A stretch of DNA of 32,816 nt from Alphaproteobacteria bacterium (GCA_019238055.1 JAFAOB010000274.1:1-32816); one strand, 5' to 3'. Positions 18,417 through 28,400 are shown, numbered from the stretch's first letter. Numbers and translations: made by a program. Notes: generated by a model not told the origin, from the letters alone.

Positions 18417-19511
18417 CCGAGCCATCATCTCGGCGACATGCCGAGAGAGAACATATTCGGCGGGGCGCTGGTGATCGAGGGGGATTTCCGGCGCCATCTC
18501 GCCTTTGGTGCGCACCCCGCGTAGCGCCACTCTCAGCACCTTCAGCGGATGGCGTACCGAATCCACGACGGCGGTGGCCTCATAACCGCTATGGACCATG
18601 CAGTCGGCGCATTTTTCATAATGGCCGGTGCCGTAAGCGTCCCAGTCGGTATCCTCCATCAATTCCTTGAAGGTCTTGGCATAACCTTCGCCGAGCAGGT
18701 AACAGGGCCGCTGCCAGCCAAAGACGTTGCGTGTCGGATTGCCCCAAGGTGTGCACCGATAGGCTTGATTGCCGGCCAGGAAATCGAGGAACAGGCTCGA
18801 TTGATTGAACGACCAGCGGCCGCGGTCATGCGCGAAAATATCGCGGAACAGTTCCTTGGTGCGGCGGCGGTTCAGAAAATGCTCCTGATCGGGCGCACGC
18901 TCATAGGCATAGCCCGGCGACACGGTGATTCCGTCAATGCCCATGGCACTGACTTCATCGAAAAACCGGGCGACGCGTTCCGGCTCCGCCGTGTCGAATA
19001 GGGTAGAGTTGATGTTGACGCGAAAGCCGCGTCGCTTCGCTTCCGCGATCGCCGCGACCGCGCGATCGTAGACCCCCTCCTGGCACACTGTTCGGTCGTG
19101 CTCTTCACGCTCGCCATCGAGATGCACCGTCCAGGCGAAATTGGGATGCGGCTGGAATTGATCGATTTTCTTCTCGAGCAATAGCGCATTGGTGCACAGA
19201 TATACGAACTTTTTCCGACCGATAATCCCCTTGACGATGTCCCCGATGTCGCGGTGCAGCAACGGCTCGCCGCCGGCGAGCACCACGACCGGTGCGCCGC
19301 ACTCATTGACGGCTTCGAGGCACTCAGCGACGCTCAGACGCTGATTGAGGATCGCGTCCGGATAATCGATTTTGCCGCAGCCGGCGCAGGCGAGATTGCA
19401 GCGGAACAGCGGTTCGAGCATCAACACCAGCGGATAGCGCTCGATGCCGCGCAGATGCCGTCCGAGGACATACGCCCCGACACGGATGGTTTGCCGCAAT
19501 GGAATGCCCAC
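18369..19511 (-). CDS. hpnH: Radical SAM protein HpnH (adenosyl-hopane synthase)
   Basis: MLEPLFRCNLACAGCGKIDYPDAILNQRLSVAECL, VVLAGGEPLLHRDIGDIV, ITVSPGYAYERAPDQEHFLNR. Confidence 0.95.
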   Translation of the reverse strand: MGIPLRQTIRVGAYVLGRHLRGIERYPLVLMLEPLFRCNLACAGCGKIDYPDAILNQRLSVAECLEAVNECGAPVVVLAGGEPLLHRDIGDIVKGIIGRKKFVYLCTNALLLEKKIDQFQPHPNFAWTVHLDGEREEHDRTVCQEGVYDRAVAAIAEAKRRGFRVNINSTLFDTAEPERVARFFDEVSAMGIDGITVSPGYAYERAPDQEHFLNRRRTKELFRDIFAHDRGRWSFNQSSLFLDFLAGNQAYRCTPWGNPTRNVFGWQRPCYLLGEGYAKTFKELMEDTDWDAYGTGHYEKCADCMVHSGYEATAVVDSVRHPLKVLRVALRGVRTKGEMAPEIPLDHQRPAEYVLSRHVAEMMARLDRRDETVQSAGGQH

Positions 19512-19561
19512 GACACAGCCTCTTCAGAGATTTGCGTTCAAAAAGTCAGCTGGCAAAAACG

Positions 19562-20497
19562 TCAGCCGGCCGCGCCCTCGGCGAGTTGCGGCGGCATGCG
19601 GAAGCGCACGTTTTCGGTCACCCCCGACAGTTCCTCGACCTCGATCTCCGCCAGATCGCGCAGACGGTCGATCAGCGCTTTGACCAATTCGGCGGGAGCT
19701 GAGGCGCCCGCTGTAATGCCGACTGCCGAGGCATCTTTGAGCCAGCGCGGATCGAGCGCCGCGGCATCTTCGATCAAATAACTCGGCACCCCGCTTTCTG
19801 CGGCGATTTCGCGCAGCCGGTTTGAATTCGAGCTGTTCGGAGCGCCCACAACCAGCACGACATCGACCATCGCCGCGAGATTGCGTGCCGCCCGCTGGCG
19901 ATTTTGCGTGGCGTAGCAGATGTCCTTGGTGTCGGGGCCGACAATGGTCGGAAAACGCGCCTTCAGCGCCTCGATCACCGCGTGCGTATCATCGACGCTG
20001 AGTGTCGTTTGGGTGATAAAAGCGAGCTTGTCGGGGTTGGAAACCTGCAGCCCGGCCACCTCTTCCGGTGTCGAGATCAAATGCACGCGGCCGATGATAC
20101 GACCCATCGTGCCGACAATTTCGGGGTGGCCGGCATGCCCGATCAGAATGATCTCGCGGCCCTGGTTCGCATAACGCTGGCCTTCGATGTGCACCTTTGA
20201 GACGAGCGGGCAAGTTGCATCAATGACCGGCAGCCCGCGTGCCCCGGCACGCTCCTCGATCGCGCTGGCGACGCCGTGGGCGCTGAAAATCGTGACATTA
20301 CCCGGCGGGATCTCGTCGATTTCGTCCACAAAATAGGCGCCTTTGGCGCGCAGACGCTCGACCACATGGCGGTTATGGACGATCTCGTGACGCACATAGA
20401 TCGGCGGCCCATATTTATCGAGAGCGCGCTCGACGATCTCGATCGCTCGTTCGACCCCGGCGCAGAAGCCTCGCGGCTGAGCTAGCACGACACGCAT
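19562..20497 (-). CDS. ispH: 4-hydroxy-3-methylbut-2-enyl diphosphate reductase IspH
   Basis: [73 protein letters not shown]. Confidence 0.97.
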   Translation of the reverse strand: MRVVLAQPRGFCAGVERAIEIVERALDKYGPPIYVRHEIVHNRHVVERLRAKGAYFVDEIDEIPPGNVTIFSAHGVASAIEERAGARGLPVIDATCPLVSKVHIEGQRYANQGREIILIGHAGHPEIVGTMGRIIGRVHLISTPEEVAGLQVSNPDKLAFITQTTLSVDDTHAVIEALKARFPTIVGPDTKDICYATQNRQRAARNLAAMVDVVLVVGAPNSSNSNRLREIAAESGVPSYLIEDAAALDPRWLKDASAVGITAGASAPAELVKALIDRLRDLAEIEVEELSGVTENVRFRMPPQLAEGAAG

Positions 20498-20596
20498 GAT
20501 CTTGCCTCATCACCCCGACGACAGGCCGAACCTGCCAACGCAATCGATTATATGTGAGCACGGTTGCGCTGCTACCAATTGCGGCGGCTTGCATTG

Positions 20597-20621
20597 GGAA
20601 CGCGCACCGGTGCCTTTCGTT
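20597..20621 (+). promoter_or_regulatory. Candidate EcfG-type (general stress sigma) promoter upstream of hpnI
   Basis: GGAAC-N16-CGTT (GGAAC gcgcaccggtgccttt CGTT), 47 nt before the hpnI ATG at 20669, in the ispH/hpnI divergent intergenic region. Confidence 0.5.
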
Positions 20622-20668
20622 TCCGAGACCGCTATCTAACCGGATTTCGGTCCGACGCGGTTTGTTGA

Positions 20669-21814
20669 ATGAGTTTGGGAATGGGTTCGGCTCTCCCGAT
20701 TGTTGCCGTGGTCCTCGCCAGCTGGCTTTGCCTCGGCGGTCAGGTGCTGGCCGCCCTTCGCTTCGCCCGGCGGCCGCTTGCGGGCGCGGAAACGGGTAAG
20801 CAGCCGCCGGTTTCCATCCTTAAGCCTCTGCATGGCGCCGAGCCTGGGCTTTACGAGAACCTCCGTTCATTTGTCGAGCAGGACTATCCGTCGGTCCAGA
20901 TCGTGCTCGGCGTCAACAGCCCGCAAGACGCGGCGCTCGAGGCCGCACGGGTGCTGATCCGCGACGTCCCCGAGACCGATATCGCGCTCGTCGTTGACAG
21001 CCATATCCGCGGCAGCAACCAAAAGGTCTCCAATCTCGAAAACATGCTGACGGCCGTGCAGCACGACACGTTGGTCCTGGCCGACAGCGACATGCGGGTC
21101 GATCGAGGCTATCTCGATGCGGTGACGGCACCGCTGCGGGATTCGCGAATCGGCGTCGTGACCTGCCTCTACAAAGGCGTCTCGACCGGTGGGCTGTGGT
21201 CGGATTTGGGCGCATTGCAGATCAATTTCGCATTCCTGCCGAATGCGCTCTTAGCCGATGCATTGGGGATCGGGGGCGGCTGTTTTGGCGCCACGATCGC
21301 GCTCACCCGTGCGACTCTCGGCCGCATCGGCGGCTTTGCACCATTTCGCGACGAGCTCGCCGACGACCATCGATTGGGCGACGCCATTCGAGCAGTTGGG
21401 CTGGACGTGATGCTGTCGCGCTACCTCGTCGAGGACCTGGTGTACGAGCCGAGCTTTGCCGCACTTTGGCGGCACGAGCTGCGCTGGGCGCGTACAATGC
21501 GCGGACTGGCGCCGATCGGATATGTCGGATCGGTCGCGACCCACCCGCTGGCGATCACCTTCTTCGCCGCCGCAGCGAGCGGCTTCGCAGCAGGCGCTTG
21601 CCTGCTGTTCGCGGTCACTTTGCTGTTGCGATGGGCCGCAGCGGGAGCCGTCGCGCGAGCTCTCGGGCTGTCGACAACGCGATTGTGGCTGTTGCCACTG
21701 CGCGATGGCTTGTCCTTTTCCGTGTTTGTCGCCAGCTTTTTTGTTCGGCGCGTCCGGTGGCGGGACCTCAGCCTCGATGTCGCACCAAATGGTCGCATGA
21801 CCGTCGCCGATTGA
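20669..21814 (+). CDS. hpnI: Hopanoid biosynthesis glycosyltransferase HpnI (GT2, ceramide glucosyltransferase-like)
   Basis: PVSILKPLHGAEPGLYENLRSFVEQDYPSVQIVLGVNSPQDAALE, LADSDMRVDRGYLDAV, EDLVYEPSFAALWRHELRWARTMRGLAP. Confidence 0.92.
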   Translation: MSLGMGSALPIVAVVLASWLCLGGQVLAALRFARRPLAGAETGKQPPVSILKPLHGAEPGLYENLRSFVEQDYPSVQIVLGVNSPQDAALEAARVLIRDVPETDIALVVDSHIRGSNQKVSNLENMLTAVQHDTLVLADSDMRVDRGYLDAVTAPLRDSRIGVVTCLYKGVSTGGLWSDLGALQINFAFLPNALLADALGIGGGCFGATIALTRATLGRIGGFAPFRDELADDHRLGDAIRAVGLDVMLSRYLVEDLVYEPSFAALWRHELRWARTMRGLAPIGYVGSVATHPLAITFFAAAASGFAAGACLLFAVTLLLRWAAAGAVARALGLSTTRLWLLPLRDGLSFSVFVASFFVRRVRWRDLSLDVAPNGRMTVAD

Positions 21815-21828
21815 GTAAGGGTATTCTG

Positions 21829-23253
21829 ATGAAGACCTTGTTCCTGCATCCGCCGTCCTTCGACGGCTTTGATGGCGGCGCTGGTTCGCGTTATCAGGCG
21901 CGGCGCGAGATCCGCTCGTTCTGGTATCCGACCTGGCTCGCTCAGCCGGCCGCATTGGTTCCCGAGAGCCGCCTCGTCGATGCGCCGCCGGCAAAGCTCA
22001 AACTCGGCGATGTTCTGCCGCTCGCCGCCGATTACGAGCTGGTTGTCCTGCACACCTCGACCCCGTCCTTTGCTTCGGATGTCAGGGTCGCCCAAGCACT
22101 GAAGGACGCCAATCCGCGCCTGAAGATCGGCATGGTCGGCGCCAAAGTGGCGGTCGAACCGGAGGAGAGCCTCCAGGCGTCATCCGCTCTCGACTTTGTC
22201 GCCCGCGAAGAATTCGATTTCACGATCAAGGAGGTCGCCGAGGGCCGAGCCTTCGATGCGATCGACGGCCTCAGCTATCGCACGCCGAGCGGCACCATCA
22301 GCCACAATCGCGATCGCGCGATCCTCGAAGACATGGACCAGCTGCCGTTTGTCAGCGCGGTCTATAAGCGTGACCTCAAGATCGAAAACTATTTTATCGG
22401 GTATTTACTGCATCCGTATCTGTCGCTCTACACCGGGCGCGGCTGCCGCTCGAAATGCACGTTTTGCCTGTGGCCGCAAACGGTCGGGGGGCATCGCTAC
22501 CGGGTGCGCAGCGTCGCTCATGTCGTCGAAGAGATCCGCCTCGCCAAGAGCTGGTTTCCGCAAGTAAAGGAGTTTTTCTTCGACGACGATACCTTTACCG
22601 ACGACCGGCCGCGCGCCGAGGCGATCGCCCGCGAGTTGGGCAGGCTCGGCGTCACCTGGTCGTGCAATGCCAAGGCGAATGTGCCGCGTTCGACCCTCGA
22701 GATTCTGCGCGACAACGGGCTGCGGCTGTTGTTGGTCGGGTACGAGACCGGTAACCAGCAGATCCTCAACAACATTAAAAAGGGGATGCGGATCGATATC
22801 GCGCGCCGCTTTACCAAGGATTGTCACGAGCTCGGGATCACGATCCACGGCACCTTTATTCTCGGGCTGCCCGGCGAGACCAAGGAGACGATCGAGGAGA
22901 CGATCCGCTTTGCCGGCGAAATCAACCCGCACACGATCCAGGTATCGCTCGCCGCCCCTTATCCCGGAACCTATCTCTATCGCCAGGCGGTCGAGAATGG
23001 CTGGCTTGATACGAGCCATGCCGAATTGATCGACGATCACGGGGTGCAGATAGCACCCTTGCATTATCCGCACCTGTCGCACACCGAGATCTTTGAGTCG
23101 CTCGAAACCTTCTATAAACGTTTCTATTTCCGCCGCCGGAAAATTGCCGCGCTGGTCGCCGAAATGATCAAGAGCCCGCAAATGATGCGCCGGCGGCTGC
23201 GCGAGGGTGTCGAGTTTTTCCAGTTTCTGCGCAGTCGCGAGATGACCGGCTGA
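21829..23253 (+). CDS. hpnJ: Hopanoid biosynthesis radical SAM protein HpnJ (B12-binding-domain class)
   Basis: MKTLFLHPPSFDGFDGGAGSRYQARREIRSFWYPTWLAQPA; radical SAM GRGCRSKCTFCLWPQTVGGHRYR; follows hpnI by 14 nt. The ORF track start (21196) overlaps hpnI and is not used. Confidence 0.94.
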   Translation: MKTLFLHPPSFDGFDGGAGSRYQARREIRSFWYPTWLAQPAALVPESRLVDAPPAKLKLGDVLPLAADYELVVLHTSTPSFASDVRVAQALKDANPRLKIGMVGAKVAVEPEESLQASSALDFVAREEFDFTIKEVAEGRAFDAIDGLSYRTPSGTISHNRDRAILEDMDQLPFVSAVYKRDLKIENYFIGYLLHPYLSLYTGRGCRSKCTFCLWPQTVGGHRYRVRSVAHVVEEIRLAKSWFPQVKEFFFDDDTFTDDRPRAEAIARELGRLGVTWSCNAKANVPRSTLEILRDNGLRLLLVGYETGNQQILNNIKKGMRIDIARRFTKDCHELGITIHGTFILGLPGETKETIEETIRFAGEINPHTIQVSLAAPYPGTYLYRQAVENGWLDTSHAELIDDHGVQIAPLHYPHLSHTEIFESLETFYKRFYFRRRKIAALVAEMIKSPQMMRRRLREGVEFFQFLRSREMTG

Positions 23254-23398
23254 ACGCGGTCCTTTACAAGCGCGCACCGGCCGCGATGATCCAATCGAAT
23301 ACGCGGTCTCTTTCTTACACCATTGTGGATAGGCTTGCGGGCTCTGCTGTTCACGCAAATCAGACATTTGTTTTGGCTCAAGGCTCAAGGAGCAGCGG

Positions 23399-24331
23399 AT
23401 GAAAGTCGGAATTATCGGTGCGGGGGCGGTAGGCGCAGCCTGTCTGACCGCCTTGATCACCCGCGGCTGTGCCCGGGAGATCGTCGTTGTCAATCGTAAT
23501 CGGGAACGGGCGCGCGGATTGGTAACTGACGCGCGATACGGGGCCGTGCTGCTTCCCGCAATCGAGCTTCGCGATGGAGACTATGCCGATCTTAAAGATG
23601 CGGATTTGATCCTGCTGACTGCCGGTCTCAATGAAAAAACCGGTGGCGCCACCGACCGTAGCGATCCTCGCGGCCGCCTGCGTCTGCTCGATGCCAATGT
23701 CGCCGCCTACAAGGAAATCGTCCCTCGTTTGCATGCGGCGGCGCCGCAAGCAATGGTCCTCGTTGTCACCGATCCGCCCGATCCGCTCGCCGACGTCGTA
23801 CGCATGCTGGGTCACGAACGGGTTCTCAGCACCGGGACCTATCTCGACAGCCTGCGTTTCCGCTATCATTTGGGGCGGCGGCTCCGCGTCAGCCCGGCGA
23901 GCGTCGAGGCGCAGGTTTTGGGCGAGCACGGAACTTCTGAAGTCTTCGTGTGGTCCTCGGCCCGCATCGCTGGAGCGCCCGCGCTCGAGCTGTTGGCAGA
24001 ATCCGAAGACGATCGCGCAAAGCTCAGCAAGGACATCGAAGACGAGGTGCGCTATGCGAATATCGCGATCATTGAGGGGATTGGCGCGAGCCAGCATGGC
24101 ATCGGCATGGTTTCGGCGCGGATCGCTGAAATCGTGTTGCGCGACGAGCGGGCCGTGATCCCGATTGGTTCTTTCAACCATCGGTACGGTGTCACACTTA
24201 CATTGCCGAGTGTTCTGGGTCACGACGGCGCCATCGAGATCTGCGAGCCTGCAATGTCCGAGGGTGAGCGCCAAGCGTTGCAGCGCAGTGCCGAGACACT
24301 CAAATCGGCAATCGAGCAGATCAGGATTTGA
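23399..24331 (+). CDS. Lactate/malate dehydrogenase family protein (atypical)
   Basis: Rossmann MKVGIIGAGAVGAACLTALITRG; LDSLRFRYHLGRRL; VLGEHGTSEVFVWSSA with catalytic-type His; IGSFNHRYGVTLTLPSVLGHDG. Confidence 0.87.
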   Translation: MKVGIIGAGAVGAACLTALITRGCAREIVVVNRNRERARGLVTDARYGAVLLPAIELRDGDYADLKDADLILLTAGLNEKTGGATDRSDPRGRLRLLDANVAAYKEIVPRLHAAAPQAMVLVVTDPPDPLADVVRMLGHERVLSTGTYLDSLRFRYHLGRRLRVSPASVEAQVLGEHGTSEVFVWSSARIAGAPALELLAESEDDRAKLSKDIEDEVRYANIAIIEGIGASQHGIGMVSARIAEIVLRDERAVIPIGSFNHRYGVTLTLPSVLGHDGAIEICEPAMSEGERQALQRSAETLKSAIEQIRI

Positions 24332-24360
24332 GACGAGCTTCCGCGCCTCGGACACAACCT

Positions 24361-24372
24361 GGAACCGGTTCC
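24361..24372. promoter_or_regulatory. Perfect 12-bp palindrome GGAACCGGTTCC upstream of hpnK (candidate operator or part of a terminator)
   Basis: Direct reading; immediately followed by a second short palindrome CCCCGGTCGGGG-like (ccccggtcgggg). Confidence 0.35.
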
Positions 24373-24428
24373 CCGGTCGGGGCCTATGATAATCGGGCGT
24401 TGGCCGGCTCGCCGTCGGTCGAGCCGCG

Positions 24429-25295
24429 ATGCGGCGGCTGATCGTCTGCGCCGACGATTTCGGGCTCGACACCGCGGTCAATGCGGCGGTCGAGGAAGGG
24501 CACAAGCGCGGCATTTTATCGACCGCGAGCCTGATGGTCGGTGCGCCGATGGCAGCCGATGCCGTCGAACGAGCCCGCTGCCTCCCCGAATTGCACGTCG
24601 GTCTCCATCTCGTGCTGGTCGATGGCCAGCCCGTGAGCCCGCCAGAGAACGTGCCGGGATTAGTCGGACGCGACGGCCGCTTTCTCTCGAATATGGCGCG
24701 GGCCGGCTTTCGGTTCTTCTTTCGCCCCGATATCAGGCGCCAGCTCGCGCACGAGATTAGAGCCCAGTTCGAGGCGTTTCACGCGACCGGCCTCGATCTC
24801 GATCACGTCAATACCCATAAGCACATGCATCTCCACCCGACGGTTGCCGATCTGATCCTCAAAATTGGGCGCGATTATCGCATGCGGTCGATGCGGGTCC
24901 CGGCCGAGCCGCGGGCGCCGCTGCGCCGCGCCTTCCCGCAAGAGCGCACTCCGCCCGTACTGTACCGCCCGTGGGTCGAGCGCCTGCGCCGCCGCCTGCG
25001 TGGCGCCGGGATGGTGGTCAACGACCATGTCTTCGGTCTCGCCTGGAGCGGCAGGATGGTTGAGGAACGGATATTGCGGCTGCTGCCATATCTGCCCGAG
25101 GGCGTCAGTGAGATTTATTGTCACCCGGCGACCGAGCGCAGTCCGGCGCTGGCCGCAGCGATGCCCGAATATCACCACACCGAGGAATTGGCGGCCTTGA
25201 CGAGCCCCGCGATTGCCGCCCGGATCGCAGCCCTCGGCATCGAGCTTTCGACCTACAGCGCGCTCGCCAGCTGGGCTGGAGGGTGCTCGCCGTAG
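24429..25295 (+). CDS. hpnK: Hopanoid biosynthesis deacetylase HpnK (YdjC/ChbG family)
   Basis: MRRLIVCADDFGLDTAVNAAVEEGHKRGILSTASLMVGAPMAADAVERAR, LHVGLHLVLVDGQPVSPP, DLDHVNTHKHMHLHPTVADLI. Confidence 0.94.
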   Translation: MRRLIVCADDFGLDTAVNAAVEEGHKRGILSTASLMVGAPMAADAVERARCLPELHVGLHLVLVDGQPVSPPENVPGLVGRDGRFLSNMARAGFRFFFRPDIRRQLAHEIRAQFEAFHATGLDLDHVNTHKHMHLHPTVADLILKIGRDYRMRSMRVPAEPRAPLRRAFPQERTPPVLYRPWVERLRRRLRGAGMVVNDHVFGLAWSGRMVEERILRLLPYLPEGVSEIYCHPATERSPALAAAMPEYHHTEELAALTSPAIAARIAALGIELSTYSALASWAGGCSP

Positions 25296-25385
25296 GATGG
25301 GCTGACCCCGGCCCTGATCCGGGGGAAGCCCATCGCGCGCCTCCGCGCCGGCGATGACGGGCTTCGCAAGCTCAGCCCATCCTAC
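25292..25385. repeat. Inverted-repeat (palindromic) intergenic element
   Basis: 14-nt perfect terminal inverted repeats GTAGGATGGGCTGA (25292-25305) / TCAGCCCATCCTAC (25372-25385), with inner arms GAAGCCC (25325-25331) / GGGCTTC (25359-25365). Confidence 0.8.
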
Positions 25386-25471
25386 ACGCTATCGCAATTC
25401 TATAACAGCCCGACCCTGGACAGCGCGCTTTAACCAAACGATGATCCGTTCGGGGCCTGTGGAGTACGGCC

Positions 25472-28400
25472 ATGGATGTCGGGGGTTGGCTCAGAAGTCT
25501 CGGCCTCGGACGGTACGAGGCGCTCTTTCGCGCGAGTGAAATCGACGCCGATATCCTGCCGGAGCTGACCGACGTCGACCTCAAGGAGCTTGGTGTGCCG
25601 CTCGGGCACCGCAAGCGTCTCCTTAGGGCCATCTCCGGCTTGGCCGTCGCGGCGACATCGGCGGCGCCCTCCGGTTCGACCGACGCGAAGCCCCATGACG
25701 CCGCCGAACGGCGGCAGCTCACCGTGATGTTCTGCGATCTGGTCGGCTCGACGGCGCTGTCGCGGCAGACCGATCCCGAGGATCTGAACACGCTGATCGG
25801 CACCTACCATCGTGCCGTTGCCGAACGGGTCGGGCGGTTCGGCGGCTACGTCGCCAAATACATGGGCGACGGCGTGCTGATCTATTTCGGCTATCCGCAA
25901 GCCCATGAGGACGATGCAGCGCTGGCGATCCAGGCCGGTCTGGCGATCCTCGACGCGGTTCCCGGCTTCACCGCGGCAGCAGCGGCGGTAGCGCAGCCGC
26001 AAGTGCGGATCGGCATCGCGACCGGCCTTGTCATCGTCGGCGAGCTGATCGGCGAGGGCGTGGCGCAGGAGCGAAACGTCGTCGGCGAGACACCCAACCT
26101 GGCGGCGCGGCTGCAAAGCCTCGCCGATCCCGGCACGCTGGTAATCGCCGAGACCACCCATCGCCTCGCCGGTGGCCTTTTCGAGTACCGCGACCTTGGG
26201 TCGGTCAGCCTCAGAGGCTTCGCCGAGCCGGTGCCGGTCTGGCAGGTGTTGCGGCCGAGCACCGCCGAAAGCCGCTTCGAGGCGGCGCGCCGACGGATCA
26301 CCGATCTCGTCGGGCGGGCGGCGGAGAGTGCGATATTGCGCGACCGCTTGCGCCGGGCCTGGGCCGGCGCCGGCCAGATTGTCCTGCTCTCGGGCGAAGC
26401 CGGCATCGGCAAGTCGCGGCTCGCCGCTCAGCTCGCCGCCGAGGTCGCGAGCGAGCCGCATACGCGGCTGCGCTATCAATGCTCGCCCTATCATCGCGAC
26501 AGCGTCCTGCACCCCTTTGTCGTGGCGCTCGGACGCGCCGCCCGCCTCGCCCCCGACGACCCGGCGGAGACGCAGCTCGACAAGCTCGAAGCCATCTTGG
26601 CGCCGGCGCGGATCGTTGAAACCGCACCGCTCTTCGCTTCCCTGCTGTCGATCCCGACCGGCGAGCGCTACCCGCCGCTCGCATTGAGTGCCGCGCAGCA
26701 GCGGCGGCTGACCCTCGCGGCCCTGCTCGACCAGCTCGAAGCATTGGCGCGGGCAAAGCCGGTATTGATGCTGTTCGAGGACGTCCACTGGGCCGATGCG
26801 ACCTCGCTCGAAGTGCTCGATCTGACGGTCGAGCGCGTCCGCGCCTTGCCGGTATTGGCGCTCTTCACCTTCCGGCCGGAATACGAGGCGCCCTGGACCG
26901 GGCTCTCTCACGTCACCAGCATCGTACTCGACCGCCTGGCTCCCGCCGAGGTCGCGACCCTGGCCGGGCATGTCGCCGGCCGGAAGCTGCCCCCCGAGGT
27001 GACGGCGCAGATTGTCGCCAAGACGGACGGGGTGCCGCTCTTTGTCGAGGAACTGACCAAGACGGTGCTGGAATCGGGCCTCCTGATCGAGGGGTCACAG
27101 GGCTGGCGCCTCAACGGTCCATTGCCGCCTTTCGCGGTCCCTGCGACGTTGCAGGATTCATTGGCGGCCCGTCTCGACCGGCTGGCGCCGGTCAAGGAGG
27201 TGGCGCAGATCGGCGCCGCGATCGGCCGCGAATTCTCCTACCCGCTGCTGCGCGCGGTCGCCGGCCGCGACGAGCCGGCATTGCGCGCAGCATTGGCGCA
27301 GCTAGAAAAGGCGGAGCTTCTGTTCCGCTCGGGCATGCCGCCCGATGCGCGCTACACCTTCAAGCACGCGCTGGTCCAGGAGACGGCCTACGAAACCCTG
27401 CTCAGGAGCCGGCGGCAGATCCTGCACCGGCAGATCGCCAATGCCTTGCGCGATCAGTTCCCGGCGATCACGGTGGCCGAGCCGGAACTCGTCGCCCATC
27501 ATCTGACCCAGGCCGGGCTCGACGAGCCGGCGATCGAATGGTGGGGCAAGGCCGGCGACCAGGCCTCGCGCCGTTCGGCGTTTAAGGAGGCCGCCGCCCA
27601 TCTCGGCAAAGCGGTCGAATTGGCCGACAAGGTTGCTGCGACGGCGCCGAGAGCCGCGACGGGCAGCAACCGGCTGCGTCTACAGACGAGTCTCGGCAAT
27701 GCGCTGATCTGGGCCAAGGGACAACACGCGCCGGAAACGAGCGCAGCCTTTGAGCGCGCCCGCGAATTGGCGAGCCGGGAGGAAGACGTTTCGGAGCGTT
27801 TCTCCGCCTATTACGGTCTATGGCTGGGGCATCAGACGAGCGGCGAACCCGAGCCGATGCGCGAAATGGCGCAGCTTTTCCTACGCGAAGCTGCGGCCCG
27901 GCCGGATTGTCCCGAGAGCTTAATCGCGCACCGCATTTCCGGCTCGACCTGCTTCTATTTCGGCGACTTTGCCGGCGCCCATCAGCATTTTCAGGAGACT
28001 GTCGAACTCTACGACCAGGCACGGCATGGCGATTTCGCCAACCGGTTCGGCTGGAATCCCCGCATTGTAGCGGAGATAATCGACGCCCTCACATTGTGGG
28101 TGCTCGGTCGAATCGACGAGGCTTTGCGCCTTGCCGACCGCGCCCTCGCCGACGCCGAGTCGGCAGCGCATGCTCCGACGATGGGTCATGCGGTCGCATT
28201 CGCGGCGCTGCTAGGGCTTGTTCGCTGCAATCCCGAAGCGGTCGCGACCTATGGCCAAGGGCTCGCCGATATCGTGTCTCGATGCTATCTCGCAGCCTTT
28301 TGGGGTGGCATGGCGGTATTTTTTCAGGGCTGGGCAAAATCCTCCGACTCCGCCGATGAGTCGAGACTTGCCGAGATGCGACGCGGCCTCGCCATCCGTC

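Noticed and set aside
21196-21828. N-terminal extension of the hpnJ ORF
   Set aside because: Overlaps hpnI out of frame; HpnJ-like sequence starts at MKTLFLHPPSFDG.
23375-23390. GGCTCAAGGCTCAAGG tandem duplication before the LDH-like gene
   Set aside because: Very short; overlaps the ribosome-binding region AAGGAG and is probably incidental.
22405-23493. 362-aa minus-strand ORF
   Set aside because: Antisense to hpnJ; no recognisable domain.
23378-24514. 378-aa minus-strand ORF
   Set aside because: Antisense to the LDH-like gene and hpnK start; no recognisable domain.
25430-26971. 513-aa minus-strand ORF
   Set aside because: Fully antisense to the clearly conserved SAM-cyclase-AAA gene; composition typical of GC-rich shadow ORFs, no recognisable motifs.
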